Part shown: positions 7,021 through 13,379 of the stretch, one piece after another | Layout of the letters: every line of letters begins with the position of its first letter | How positions within the stretch are numbered: the stretch's first letter is position 1 | Made by a program: the position numbers and the translations under genes | Source: DASRAJ01 sp039920305 | GTDB taxonomy: Bacteria; Bacteroidota; Bacteroidia; Chitinophagales; UBA10324 | Assembly (NCBI GenBank): GCA_039920305.1 | Contig: JBDSEA010000207.1 | Coordinates: forward strand, 1 to 13,379 | Direction: 5' to 3' | Length of the DNA stretch: 13,379 nt | The notes under the pieces: model-generated | Told to the model about the DNA's origin: nothing | The model's input: the letters and a program-made list of their open reading frames with translations, nothing else | The model's database searches: none

Positions 7021-7185
7021 AATTTGTATCCTAATCCATCAGATGGCTCAACCTTTAAATCAACCACTGCTAATGGATTTATGGAGCGCCAAATGTCATG
7101 CAATGATTTGAATTCCGGCCTTCATTGGATAAGGGCAGTAATGGATGGAATAACCTATCAGACTAAGCTCATGTTACAAAAGTGA
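7021..7185 (+). pseudogene. Remnant of a type IX C-terminal sorting domain, internally deleted
   Basis: In the frame of 7021 the translation begins NLYPNPSDGSTFKSTTANGF and ends with DLNSGLHWIRAVMDGITYQT, then KLMLQK and stop TGA (7183-7185). The first part is the opening motif of a type A sorting domain (xYPNPxxG) and the last part is its closing hairpin (DLxSGxYxIR...KLxxxK). The full domain is about 75-85 residues; here about 54 remain, and the middle strand pair (the I-Y-D/N-x-x-G-x region) is missing. The frame is closed by a TAA at 6997-6999 and no cargo domain precedes it. I read this as the stump of a lost secreted protein. Confidence 0.65.
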
Positions 7186-7227
7186 CAGCAAGCTTTATGT
7201 ATTGGAATTAAACCTAAAGAATAATGA

Positions 7228-7440
7228 GATGAAACCATTGACACAACAGCTGAAACAATAAAAAACGCATTCAATTCGGAATTCAAAGATTTCGAGGATG
7301 CGATACAATTTTATTCGGCGACGCTAAACACCAATATTGATGGGATAGTTACGAGAAATGCAATAGATTTTAACCTTAGTCAAATACCGATTTGGACACC
7401 TGAAGAAGCAACTAAATTTATAGAAAGTGCCAGCGGGTAA
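7228..7440 (+). pseudogene. C-terminal fragment of a PIN-domain (VapC-like) protein
   Basis: An open stretch without start codon, bounded by TGA (7225-7227) and TAA (7438-7440), translates to ETIDTTAETIKNAFNSEFKD, then FEDAIQFYSA, IDGIVTRNAIDFNLSQIPIW and TPEEATKFIE. This is the distinctive second half of Bacteroidota PIN-domain toxin-like RNases: SDFKDFEDAIQY..A with the third acidic residue, VTRNxxDF with the fourth, and the closing P(V/I)xTPEE. The first half, with the DTN(V/I)L metal-binding aspartate and about 75-80 residues, is absent from all frames upstream, and no antitoxin gene is next to it. It should be inactive. Confidence 0.7.
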
Positions 7441-7558
7441 CAGAGTTCGGAAGGCAGATCAAGCAACTAACGCTATATGCGTATTTCAAAAATCACATCG
7501 TGTATGTTGATGATCTTGCAGCGGGCATGTACTTCGTGCAACTGCAAGCGGGTAACAG
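7432..7558. repeat. 12-base direct repeat AGCGGGTAACAG at 7432-7443 and 7547-7558
   Basis: Two exact copies of AGCGGGTAACAG lie 115 bases apart; the similarity continues as (A/G)G after each copy. The first contains the stop codon of the PIN fragment and the second lies inside the sorting-domain tail (LQAGNRAW), in a different reading frame. They may mark a recombination junction, or be chance. Confidence 0.45.
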
Positions 7559-7589
7559 GGCTTGGGTTGAGAAGATGGTAAAGGAGTGA
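7437..7589 (+). pseudogene. Second remnant of a type IX C-terminal sorting domain
   Basis: In a different frame from the PIN fragment, the sequence reads VTEFGRQIKQLTLYAYFKNH, then IVYVDDLAAGMYFVQLQAGN and RAWVEKMVKE to TGA (7587-7589). GRQIKQLTL followed by VDDLAAGMYFVQLQ and KMVKE is the second half of a type A sorting domain. The opening xYPNP motif and any cargo domain are absent, and the fragment begins where the PIN fragment ends (4-base overlap). It is not a repeat of the first remnant: the residues differ throughout, so it derives from a different cargo gene. Confidence 0.65.
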
Positions 7590-7625
7590 ACATTAACTTC
7601 AACTGCCTTCCTTTCTGTAAGCAAT

Positions 7626-9368
7626 TTAACCGGATATATCCAGACCAAACTTCCTTGCATAATCTTTTGCAGCTTCGTATCCTGCATCTGCGTGGCGAAT
7701 AACTCCTATCGCAGGATCATTGTGCAGCACACGTTTCAGTCTGCTGTCGGCATCATCAGTTCCGTCACAAACTATCACCATCCCTGCATGTATGGAATAA
7801 CCCATCCCCACACCACCCCCATGATGCAACGAAACCCAGCTTGCACCGCCTGCTGTGTTGATGAGTGCATTCAGGACAGGCCAGTCGGCAATGGCATCGC
7901 TGCCGTCGCGCATTCCCTCGGTTTCTCTGTTGGGCGATGCCACACTGCCGGTATCCAGATGATCCCGGCCAATCACAAGGGGCGCCTTCACTTTTCCGCT
8001 GCGCACAAGTTCATTGAATGCAAGTCCTGCCTTTTCCCGCTCACCCATGCCAAGCCAGCAAATTCGTGCGGGTAATCCCTGGAATGCAATTTTCTCCCGC
8101 GCCATCACCAGCCAGCGATGCAATCCTTTATTTTCAGGAAATAAATTCTTCAGCAACTCGTCGGTGACATAGATATCATTTTCATCGCCGCTCAGTGCCA
8201 CCCAGCGAAATGGACCTTTTCCCTCGCAAAACAGCGGCCTTATATATTCAGGAACAAAGCCCGGAATATCAAAGGCGTTTTTAACCCCGCGCTTATCATG
8301 CACCTGCCCCCGGATGTTATTACCGTAGTCAAATGTGATGGCGCCCCGCTGCTGCAGCTCCAGCATCTGACCTACATGCCTTGCCATCGTATCAAGTGAG
8401 CGCCCGATGTATTCCTCAGGTTTTTTTTCACGAAGAATTTTTGCCTGGTCCACTGAAAGACCTTCGGGGAAATATCCTACCAGCTCATCATGGGCGGACG
8501 TCTGATCAGTGAGTGTTTGAGGCGTGATGCTGCGATCAATCAATCGCTGCAGCATATCTACCGCATTCCCGCAATATGCAATTGAAACAGCCTCGTGTTT
8601 TTTCTGCGCCTCAAGTGACCAGTCAATGGCCTGGTCAAGATCGCTTGTCCATTTATCCAGATAACGGGTGGCAATTCTTTTTTCAATCCGCCATTGCTCC
8701 ATCTCAGCGACAAGGCAAACACCCTCATTCATGGTAATGGCAAGTGGCTGTGCACCACCCATTCCTCCGAGACCAGCAGTTACATTAAGTGTTCCTTTCA
8801 GTGTTCCTGTGCCCGCTGAATGATTTACCGGAGATCTATCAAGCAAGGCATGGTATGTAACAGAGCTGAAATGCTTTGCTGCAAGCGAACCATAAGTCTC
8901 GTATGTCCCCTGCACTATCCCCTGCGACCCGATGTAAATCCATGAGCCGGCAGTCATCTGCCCGTACATGATCAATCCTTTTTTATCCAGCTCGCGGAAC
9001 ACCTCCCATGTTGCCCACCTCGGCACAAGCATCGAATTCGAGATCAGCACCCGTGGCGCATCTTTATGTGAACGAAGAATACCGACAGGTTTTCCCGATT
9101 GAATCAACAGCGTTTCATCATCATTTAATTCTTTCAATGCTTTTAATATCAGCTCAAAGCTTTCCCAGTTGCGGGCTGCTTTTCCGAGGCCGCCATATAC
9201 AATCAGATCTTCCGGCTTTTCCGCCACCTCAGGATCGAGATTATTCTGGATCATCCGGTAGGCTGCCTCCTGAATCCATCCCTTGCACGAAAGTTCTGAT
9301 CCTCTTGGTGCACGGATGATACTTGATTTGGCAGGCGGCTTAAGTTCGGTTTCCAATGGAAATGACAT
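7626..9368 (-). CDS. hutU: Urocanate hydratase (urocanase)
   Basis: HutU converts urocanate to 4-imidazolone-5-propionate, the second step of histidine breakdown, using tightly bound NAD+ as an electrophile. At 580 residues it is slightly longer than the well-studied 555-residue proteins. Seen in order: YGGLGKAARNW (58-68), LLIQSGKPVG (87-96), SNSMLVPRWATW (110-121), MTAGSWIYIGSQGI (138-151), the NAD+ loop TAGLGGMGGAQPLA (197-210), ARICWLGMGERE (434-445) with the conserved active-site Cys437, IGRDHLDTGSVASP (466-479), MRDGSDAIADWPVLNA (486-501) and the HHGGGVGMGYS tail (515-525). It is complete: the end RHADAGYEAAKDYARKFGLD is typical. No hutH, hutI or hutG is in the window. The start ATG at 9366-9368 lies 25 bases after zapA, so co-transcription with pheT-zapA is likely; a dedicated promoter was not found. 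Confidence 0.97.
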   Translation of the reverse strand: MSFPLETELKPPAKSSIIRAPRGSELSCKGWIQEAAYRMIQNNLDPEVAEKPEDLIVYGGLGKAARNWESFELILKALKELNDDETLLIQSGKPVGILRSHKDAPRVLISNSMLVPRWATWEVFRELDKKGLIMYGQMTAGSWIYIGSQGIVQGTYETYGSLAAKHFSSVTYHALLDRSPVNHSAGTGTLKGTLNVTAGLGGMGGAQPLAITMNEGVCLVAEMEQWRIEKRIATRYLDKWTSDLDQAIDWSLEAQKKHEAVSIAYCGNAVDMLQRLIDRSITPQTLTDQTSAHDELVGYFPEGLSVDQAKILREKKPEEYIGRSLDTMARHVGQMLELQQRGAITFDYGNNIRGQVHDKRGVKNAFDIPGFVPEYIRPLFCEGKGPFRWVALSGDENDIYVTDELLKNLFPENKGLHRWLVMAREKIAFQGLPARICWLGMGEREKAGLAFNELVRSGKVKAPLVIGRDHLDTGSVASPNRETEGMRDGSDAIADWPVLNALINTAGGASWVSLHHGGGVGMGYSIHAGMVIVCDGTDDADSRLKRVLHNDPAIGVIRHADAGYEAAKDYARKFGLDISG

Positions 9369-9393
9369 GCGGGGATTTTGATGTAAGAAATAC

Positions 9394-9687
9394 TCAATGC
9401 TTCAACGCTTCACTGAGCATTTTATCAGCCTCTGTAATTTTCTGCAATAGCACTGCATTCTGCTCACCATCATGGTCCTGGTTTTTAAGGATGTCAACGA
9501 AATTCATAAGGGCGCTCATGGCCAGGTAGTCAATCTTTTCCTGCCCGGTAAAGCGCAATTGAAACTCATTGAATTTTTCATTGATCATGTGCTCGGCTTC
9601 GCGTACAAACGATTCATCTGCCGCTCGGATTTTAAGCGGGTAGCGGCGCTCACCAATTGTAACAGAAACACTTACCAGGTCTTCCAT
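9394..9687 (-). CDS. zapA: Cell division protein ZapA
   Basis: ZapA binds FtsZ and promotes lateral bundling of protofilaments at the division site. The 97-residue protein shows the family layout: an N-terminal head VSVTIGERRYPLKIRAADE (7-25), then REAEHMINEKFNEFQLRFTG (29-48), KIDYLAMSALMNFVDIL (51-67), the conserved helix found in ZapA proteins, and a C-terminal coiled coil (AVLLQKITEADKMLSEAL) for the dimer. The length fits (usually 95-110). It follows the coiled-coil gene by 9 bases and precedes hutU by 25, and belongs to the pheT run. In Bacteroidota I recall this order usually continuing into rny (ribonuclease Y), which is not here. Confidence 0.9.
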   Translation of the reverse strand: MEDLVSVSVTIGERRYPLKIRAADESFVREAEHMINEKFNEFQLRFTGQEKIDYLAMSALMNFVDILKNQDHDGEQNAVLLQKITEADKMLSEALKH

Positions 9688-9696
9688 TGCTTAATT

Positions 9697-10002
9697 TTAA
9701 TCCTCACTTGAAAGCTTTGCAATTACTTCATCCAGTTCTCTTAAATAGTTATTCAACTTTTTTCGAATTTCTTTGCTGTCCTGACCTGATAAATTTACAA
9801 GCGTCCCCAGCTTCAGCGAAGCAACTTCCTGCTCCAGCATTTGAATGCGTTCGTCACTGGCGGAAACTTTTATGCGCAATAATTCAATCTTTTCATCCCG
9901 GATTTTCAATGCAGAAAGAGCCTTCGCATGCTTTTCAGTGAGCCTGTGAATTTTACTGAGGCAATCTTCGGTTTTTTTTAGTAGATCCTTAACAGGGGTC
10001 AT
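9697..10002 (-). CDS. Small coiled-coil protein upstream of zapA, function unknown
   Basis: A 101-residue soluble protein, no signal peptide or membrane segment. Residues 1-65 form a near-continuous coiled coil rich in Lys, Glu and Leu with heptad spacing (DLLKKTEDCLSKIHRLTEKH, then IRDEKIELLRIKV and ERIQMLEQEVASLKLG). A short break, NLSGQDSKE (69-77), is followed by a second helix IRKKLNNYLRELDEVIAKLS, which I recall as a conserved ending of proteins in this position in Bacteroidota. The layout resembles ZapB-like division proteins, but there is no direct evidence of homology to ZapB. It lies 30 bases after pheT and 9 before zapA, so translation with zapA is likely coupled; a role as a ZapA partner is inference from context. 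Confidence 0.8.
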   Translation of the reverse strand: MTPVKDLLKKTEDCLSKIHRLTEKHAKALSALKIRDEKIELLRIKVSASDERIQMLEQEVASLKLGTLVNLSGQDSKEIRKKLNNYLRELDEVIAKLSSED

Positions 10003-10032
10003 CTGGAATTATTGAGCAACTTAGCATATTTA

Positions 10033-12462
10033 TCACTGCCGGACTGTGGCATTAAGCTCTTTTTCAAAAGTACGAATGAGTTTGTCCACTTGAGATTGAA
10101 TTTCTTTATCCATCATTGTTTTTTCCAGGTCCCCGAAAATGAATGCGATGGCATAGGATTTTTTGCCGGCTCCTAATTTTTCATCCTTATATACATCGAA
10201 CAATCTCACTTCTTTTAATAAGGCAGGCGAAGTTCCGAAAGCCACTGATTGTATTTCACCAAATGAAATTTTATGGTCCAGTACCAGTGCAAGATCTCTC
10301 CGGACAAATGGAAACCTCGATGGCTCTTCATACTTAATGGTATTGCTGCTCGCTTTTACAAGAGCTTCAAAATCAAATTCAGCATACCACACCTCTTTTT
10401 TGATATTAAACGCAGTAGCAATTTTCGGATTAACCCTTCCGAGCTTCAATACTGAATTTTTACCGGTTAAATAGTCCATGCCAGATTGCCAGACGGAATT
10501 GCTGAATGCCGAAGAGGTAATGTTTCTGATGCCGCTTCTTTTAAAAATATTTTCAGTGATTGCTTTAAGGAAAAAGAAATTTGCCGGGGATTCCTTACCC
10601 TGCCATGATTCTGAAAATTTATTTCCTGTCAAAAGTAAAATGAGGTGGGGAGATTCAATAAACTTTTCGCCTTCCTTCCGATAAGTTTTCCCGAACTCAA
10701 ATAATTTCAGATCTGTCAGCTTACGGTTATGGTTGTAGCTGATCACTTCAAGGGCAGGAAAAAGCATTGAGGAACGCATAGAATCCAAACCCGTGTTCGA
10801 ATAGCTTAATAATCTGACTGCCTCATTTTTTTTCTCCGGGAAATATTCTTCATGAAACCCCGAGCTGGTAATGGAGTTGTTGATCATTTCCCTGAAGCCC
10901 GAACCTGCCAGCATTTCTGATAAAACAATCTGTAGCTCTTCACTCTGATCCCCGCCGGAATAACTGAGGGAGGACCTCACAGCATCGGGAATGGGAATTT
11001 TATCAAATCCATAAATACGCAGGATCTCTTCGATCACGTCTTCAGCCATTGTCACATCTGTTTTGAATGAAGGCGCTGTAACCGTGATCTGCTCCTCATC
11101 ATCAGAAATAATATTGAATTCAAGTGCTTTCAGAATATTCCTCACATCTGATGAAGGGATTTTTATGCCTGCAACGCGATTGAGTTTTTCCCATGAAAGG
11201 GAAATGGTAGATTCTTTTACCGGCTCCGGATAGATATCAGTGATTTCCGAAGAAATTTTCCCGCCGCAGAATTCAGTGATAAGAAGCGCCGCCCGCTTTA
11301 ATGCATAAAGTGTATTCTCCGGATCAGTTCCTTTTTCGAACCGGGTGGCAGCATCCGTTCTGAGTAGATGCCGGGTGGATGTTTGCCGGATGAGCTTTGG
11401 ATTGAAGCAGGCACTTTCCAGAAAAATATTTTTCGTCTTTTCCTTTACACCGCTATTGATTCCACCGTAAACACCCGCGATGCACATTCCACCGTTCACA
11501 TCACAAATCATGAGATCATGAGATGTAAGTTTGATTTCCTTTTCATCAAGTGTTTTAAAGACTGAATTTTCAGGAAGTGTTTTCACAACAATCTTCTTTC
11601 CTGCCATCTCGTCTGCATCAAACGCATGAAGCGGCTGGCCGCATTCAAGCATCACAAAGCTGGTGATGTCAACAATGTTATTTACGGGACGTAATCCAAT
11701 CGCCTTCAATTTGTTCTGCAGCCATGCCGGAGATTCTTGCACCGTAACACCTGATATTGCTACACCGGAATAACGCGGACAAGCTTCCCTGTTTTCAACT
11801 TCAACCTCTATGGAAATAGAATGATCAGCCACTGAAAAATTACTTACTGAAGGGATTTGAAGCGAAATATCCTCATGACGGTTCGCAATAAGAAACGCCG
11901 CAAGGTCACGGGCTGTTCCTATGTGTGACATCGCATCACCGCGGTTGGGAGTAAGCCCTATCTCAAAGATGGTATCTGACTCAACTTTAAAAAAATCTTT
12001 TACCAGTGTTCCTGCATCAGCTACTTCAGACAGCACTAAAATGCCTGTATGATCATCACCCAGGCCGATCTCATCGGCAGCGCAGATCATTCCATTGGAT
12101 TCTACACCCCTGATTTTTGTCTTTTTAATTTTGAATGAATCGCCATTTAAAGGATGAAGCAAAACACCGTCCGTTGCCACAATAACTTTTTGCCCCGCAG
12201 CAACATTGGGAGCACCGCAGACAATCTGCAATTCATCAGGTCCACCCATATTCACCGTAGTAACCCAGAGCTTGTCTGCATCAGGATGCTTATCCACTGA
12301 TTTGATGAGACCAATTTTTAGCCCTTCCAATCCGCCTTTCACTGATTCCCATTTCGAAATTTCTTCCACTTCCAATCCCACACTGGTGAGAATATCACCT
12401 GCTTCCTCAGGAGATAAGCTGAAGCGGAGATATTCCTTAAGCCAGTTGTAAGAAATTTTCAT
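10033..12462 (-). CDS. pheT: Phenylalanine--tRNA ligase beta subunit
   Basis: PheT is the large subunit of the alpha2-beta2 phenylalanyl-tRNA synthetase; it recognises the tRNA and edits misacylated Tyr-tRNA(Phe), while catalysis lies in PheS (not in the window). The 809-residue protein has full length. Domains: N-terminal MKISYNWLKEYLRFSLSPEE; EMAP/OB-fold tRNA-binding domain 39-155 (HPDADKL at 59-65, QIVCGAPNV at 79-87, SNGMICAADEIGL at 122-134); B3/B4 editing region about 215-390 (VDITSFVMLECGQPLHAFDA at 264-283, DAATRFEKGTDPE at 370-382); B5 about 420-490 ending EEILRIYGFDKIP; core domain to about 700; C-terminal ferredoxin-like anticodon-binding domain about 711-808 (FPFVRRDLALV). The ATG at 12460-12462 is preceded by a perfect -7 box only 4 bases upstream, which suggests a leaderless transcript. 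It is first in the run pheT, coiled-coil gene, zapA, hutU. Confidence 0.97.
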   Translation of the reverse strand: MKISYNWLKEYLRFSLSPEEAGDILTSVGLEVEEISKWESVKGGLEGLKIGLIKSVDKHPDADKLWVTTVNMGGPDELQIVCGAPNVAAGQKVIVATDGVLLHPLNGDSFKIKKTKIRGVESNGMICAADEIGLGDDHTGILVLSEVADAGTLVKDFFKVESDTIFEIGLTPNRGDAMSHIGTARDLAAFLIANRHEDISLQIPSVSNFSVADHSISIEVEVENREACPRYSGVAISGVTVQESPAWLQNKLKAIGLRPVNNIVDITSFVMLECGQPLHAFDADEMAGKKIVVKTLPENSVFKTLDEKEIKLTSHDLMICDVNGGMCIAGVYGGINSGVKEKTKNIFLESACFNPKLIRQTSTRHLLRTDAATRFEKGTDPENTLYALKRAALLITEFCGGKISSEITDIYPEPVKESTISLSWEKLNRVAGIKIPSSDVRNILKALEFNIISDDEEQITVTAPSFKTDVTMAEDVIEEILRIYGFDKIPIPDAVRSSLSYSGGDQSEELQIVLSEMLAGSGFREMINNSITSSGFHEEYFPEKKNEAVRLLSYSNTGLDSMRSSMLFPALEVISYNHNRKLTDLKLFEFGKTYRKEGEKFIESPHLILLLTGNKFSESWQGKESPANFFFLKAITENIFKRSGIRNITSSAFSNSVWQSGMDYLTGKNSVLKLGRVNPKIATAFNIKKEVWYAEFDFEALVKASSNTIKYEEPSRFPFVRRDLALVLDHKISFGEIQSVAFGTSPALLKEVRLFDVYKDEKLGAGKKSYAIAFIFGDLEKTMMDKEIQSQVDKLIRTFEKELNATVRQ

Positions 12463-12466
12463 CGCT

Positions 12467-12474
12467 CAAAAATA
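12467..12474 (-). promoter_or_regulatory. Putative -7 promoter box for pheT, almost touching the start codon
   Basis: The minus strand reads TATTTTTG, a perfect TAnnTTTG, followed by AGCG and then the pheT ATG. A TTTG lies 22 bases upstream, a little far for the -33 element. With initiation 4-7 bases after the box, the transcript would begin at or beside the start codon. Confidence 0.55.
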
Positions 12475-12519
12475 ATGAGAGATGAGGGAGTTGAATCAAA
12501 TTGCAGAGGTAACAGGAAT

Positions 12520-12527
12520 TATCTTTA
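12520..12527 (+). promoter_or_regulatory. Possible -7 box for the DUF2721 gene
   Basis: TATCTTTA matches TAnnTTTG in all but the last base. It lies 15 bases before the ATG at 12543, with TTG 16 bases upstream (12501-12503). It diverges from the pheT promoter within the same 80-base spacer. Confidence 0.4.
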
Positions 12528-12542
12528 CCGTGAAGTTTTCCA

Positions 12543-12944
12543 ATGGAAGTTACGCTCACCACTCCTGCAATCTTATTTCCGGCTGTCTCATTGCTGCTGA
12601 TAGCCTATACCAACCGCTATCTCGCCATTGCACGGTTGATACGCGAGCTTAAGATTGCGCATCGCAAGCAGGAGAATCCGATCTATCTCAAACAGATCAG
12701 GGTGCTCAAGAGGAGGGAGCGGTTCATCCGCAACATGCAGGTGTTTGCAATTGCCAGCCTGTTCTTCTGCACCTTTTCGATGGCGCTTATTTTTCTGGGG
12801 CAGATTCATGCAGGCATGTTTTCATTCGGCGTAGCCCTTGTGCTCATGCTTATATCACTGTCCATTTCTTTCCGGGACACCTTAATGGCAGGCAGCGCGC
12901 TCAAGATCGAGCTTGATGAGCTGGAAGAAGAGCTCAGGGGCTGA
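12543..12944 (+). CDS. DUF2721 family membrane protein
   Basis: A 133-residue inner-membrane protein of the DUF2721 family, function unknown. Family signs: LTTPAILFPAVSLLLIAYTN (5-24) with the following RYLAIARLIREL, which is the conserved N-terminal segment, the basic cytoplasmic stretch QIRVLKRRERFIRNMQ (51-66), and three hydrophobic segments at about 8-30, 66-87 and 92-110. The C-terminus (SALKIELDELEEELRG) is acidic and probably a short cytoplasmic helix; the pattern of basic residues places the 31-65 loop inside. It stands alone between the divergent pheT promoter and tRNA-Ser, 46 bases upstream of the latter. ATG 12543 is chosen because it gives the expected family N-terminus. Confidence 0.85.
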   Translation: MEVTLTTPAILFPAVSLLLIAYTNRYLAIARLIRELKIAHRKQENPIYLKQIRVLKRRERFIRNMQVFAIASLFFCTFSMALIFLGQIHAGMFSFGVALVLMLISLSISFRDTLMAGSALKIELDELEEELRG

Positions 12945-12973
12945 GACAAGGTTCTTCATTGAGATGAATTTTT

Positions 12974-12981
12974 TATTTTTG
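12974..12981 (+). promoter_or_regulatory. Putative -7 promoter box for the tRNA genes
   Basis: TATTTTTG is an exact TAnnTTTG match ending 9 bases before the tRNA-Ser 5' end. It would drive tRNA-Ser and probably tRNA-Pro. Confidence 0.5.
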
Positions 12982-12990
12982 CCTGAATTC

Positions 12991-13080
12991 GGAGAGGTGC
13001 CTGAGTGGCCGAAAGGGCCGGTTTGCTAAACCGTTGTACGCTGTAAAAGTGTACCGAGAGTTCGAATCTCTCCCTCTCCG
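12991..13080 (+). tRNA. tRNA-Ser, anticodon GCU
   Basis: A class II tRNA of 90 bases. The acceptor stem GGAGAGG (12991-12997) pairs with CCTCTCC (13073-13079); discriminator G at 13080. The anticodon loop TTGCTAA puts GCT at 13025-13027, reading AGC/AGU. The long variable arm (GTACGC...GTGTAC, about 13036-13054) is as expected for serine. The T arm is GAGAG-TTCGAAT-CTCTC (13056-13072). No CCA is encoded; CGA follows. Confidence 0.96.
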
Positions 13081-13101
13081 CGAAAGTCTGAAAAGTTTTT
13101 T

Positions 13102-13124
13102 GTTAATTGTTCATCGTTAATTGT
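13102..13124. repeat. Short direct repeat GTTAATTGT between the tRNA genes
   Basis: GTTAATTGT occurs at 13102-13110 and 13116-13124 separated by TCATC. This is the TTGTTAATTGTTCATCGTTAATTG type of spacer repeat seen in many Bacteroidota genomes. No function is claimed. Confidence 0.45.
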
Positions 13125-13175
13125 ATCATCGCCGCCCGTTCGCGTTAACGATTCAGCAATGATTGCATAAGATTC

Positions 13176-13248
13176 CGGGGTGTAGTACAGTTGGCAGTAT
13201 GCCTGCTTTGGGAGCAGGAGGCCGCAGGTTCGAGTCCTGCCACCCCGA
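13176..13248 (+). tRNA. tRNA-Pro, anticodon UGG
   Basis: A 73-base tRNA. Acceptor stem CGGGGTG (13176-13182) pairs with CACCCCG (13241-13247), discriminator A at 13248. The anticodon stem CCTGC/GCAGG encloses the loop TTTGGGA with anticodon TGG at 13209-13211. The T arm is GCAGG-TTCGAGT-CCTGC. No CCA is encoded. It has no obvious own promoter and may be co-transcribed with tRNA-Ser 95 bases upstream. Confidence 0.96.
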
Positions 13249-13260
13249 CGTAATATCAGT

Positions 13261-13295
13261 AAGGGTTTCAGCGAAAAGTGAGACCCTTTTTATTT
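13261..13295 (+). terminator. Rho-independent terminator after the tRNA genes
   Basis: AAGGGTTTCA (13261-13270) pairs with TGAGACCCTT (13279-13288) as a 10-base-pair stem with one G-T pair; the loop is GCGAAAAG, and a T tract follows (13287-13291). This is a strong intrinsic terminator for the tRNA transcript. After it, 13296-13379 shows no gene I can support; only short edge-truncated open frames exist on both strands. Confidence 0.85.
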
Positions 13296-13379
13296 AATAG
13301 CTGCCTTTAGTACACCCCGACAAGAATGGGCGTTGCATACAATTCACGTGACAGCAAAAGGTATGTTCTTCCGGGGAGC

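Noticed and set aside
7151..7261. 36-codon open stretch (YKSDSKLYVLELNLKNNEMK) between the two first gene remnants
   Set aside because: No family recognised and too short to separate from chance; it overlaps the better-supported PIN fragment.
7692..8075. 127-codon plus-strand open frame opposite hutU
   Set aside because: It lies wholly antisense to a well-supported urocanase and matches no family I recognise.
13143..13150. Palindrome CGTTAACG upstream of tRNA-Pro
   Set aside because: Eight bases only, expected often by chance, no known binding protein.
13296..13379. Short edge-truncated open frames on both strands after the tRNA terminator (plus-strand MGVAYNSRDSKRYVLPGS from 13326; minus-strand tail ending at 13308-13310 or nearby)
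   Set aside because: Too little sequence to recognise a family or choose a strand.
1..13379. CRISPR arrays, insertion sequences, phage or complete defence systems
   Set aside because: No regularly spaced repeats, transposase, integrase or complete toxin-antitoxin pair is seen; only the PIN fragment is suggestive.

Overview
The window looks like a piece of a Bacteroidota chromosome, perhaps from the Chitinophagia/Saprospiria side, though that finer placement is only inference. The evidence is: a PorD-type (DUF4835) type IX secretion protein, a secreted protein with a type IX C-terminal sorting domain, several TAnnTTTG-type -7 promoter boxes, no Shine-Dalgarno sequences ahead of the genes, a FabI N-terminus of the form common in this phylum, and tRNA genes that do not encode the CCA end. 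Most of it is housekeeping sequence.

Layout. Bases 1-338 (minus) are the N-terminal 112 codons of fabI, cut by the window edge. Bases 584-5534 (minus) carry a close-packed run: a secreted type IX cargo protein, coaBC, porD and recN, with gaps of 42, 62 and 44 bases. At 5535-5666 this run and a plus-strand radical SAM gene of unknown function diverge from a shared promoter region. Bases 6972-7625 hold no intact gene but contain three recognisable gene remnants: a deleted type IX sorting domain, the C-terminal half of a PIN-domain toxin-like protein, and a second sorting-domain tail. Bases 7626-12462 (minus) are a run pheT, small coiled-coil protein, zapA, hutU. The region 12463-12542 holds divergent promoters, followed on the plus strand by a DUF2721 membrane protein, tRNA-Ser(GCU), tRNA-Pro(UGG) and a strong intrinsic terminator. 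The last ~85 bases hold nothing callable.

How the genes relate. coaBC makes 4'-phosphopantetheine for CoA, which also supplies the acyl-carrier-protein arm used in the FabI pathway. recN repairs double-strand breaks. porD supports the type IX system that would export the cargo protein beside it. pheT, the coiled-coil protein and zapA form a translation/division run, to which hutU (histidine catabolism) is attached without other hut genes in view.

I found no convincing new multi-gene system. The items most worth a second look are the gene graveyard at 7021-7589, the unassigned radical SAM enzyme, the non-canonical active-site residues in CoaBC, the orphan hutU placement, and promoter boxes so close to the start codons of pheT and recN that leaderless transcripts are likely.
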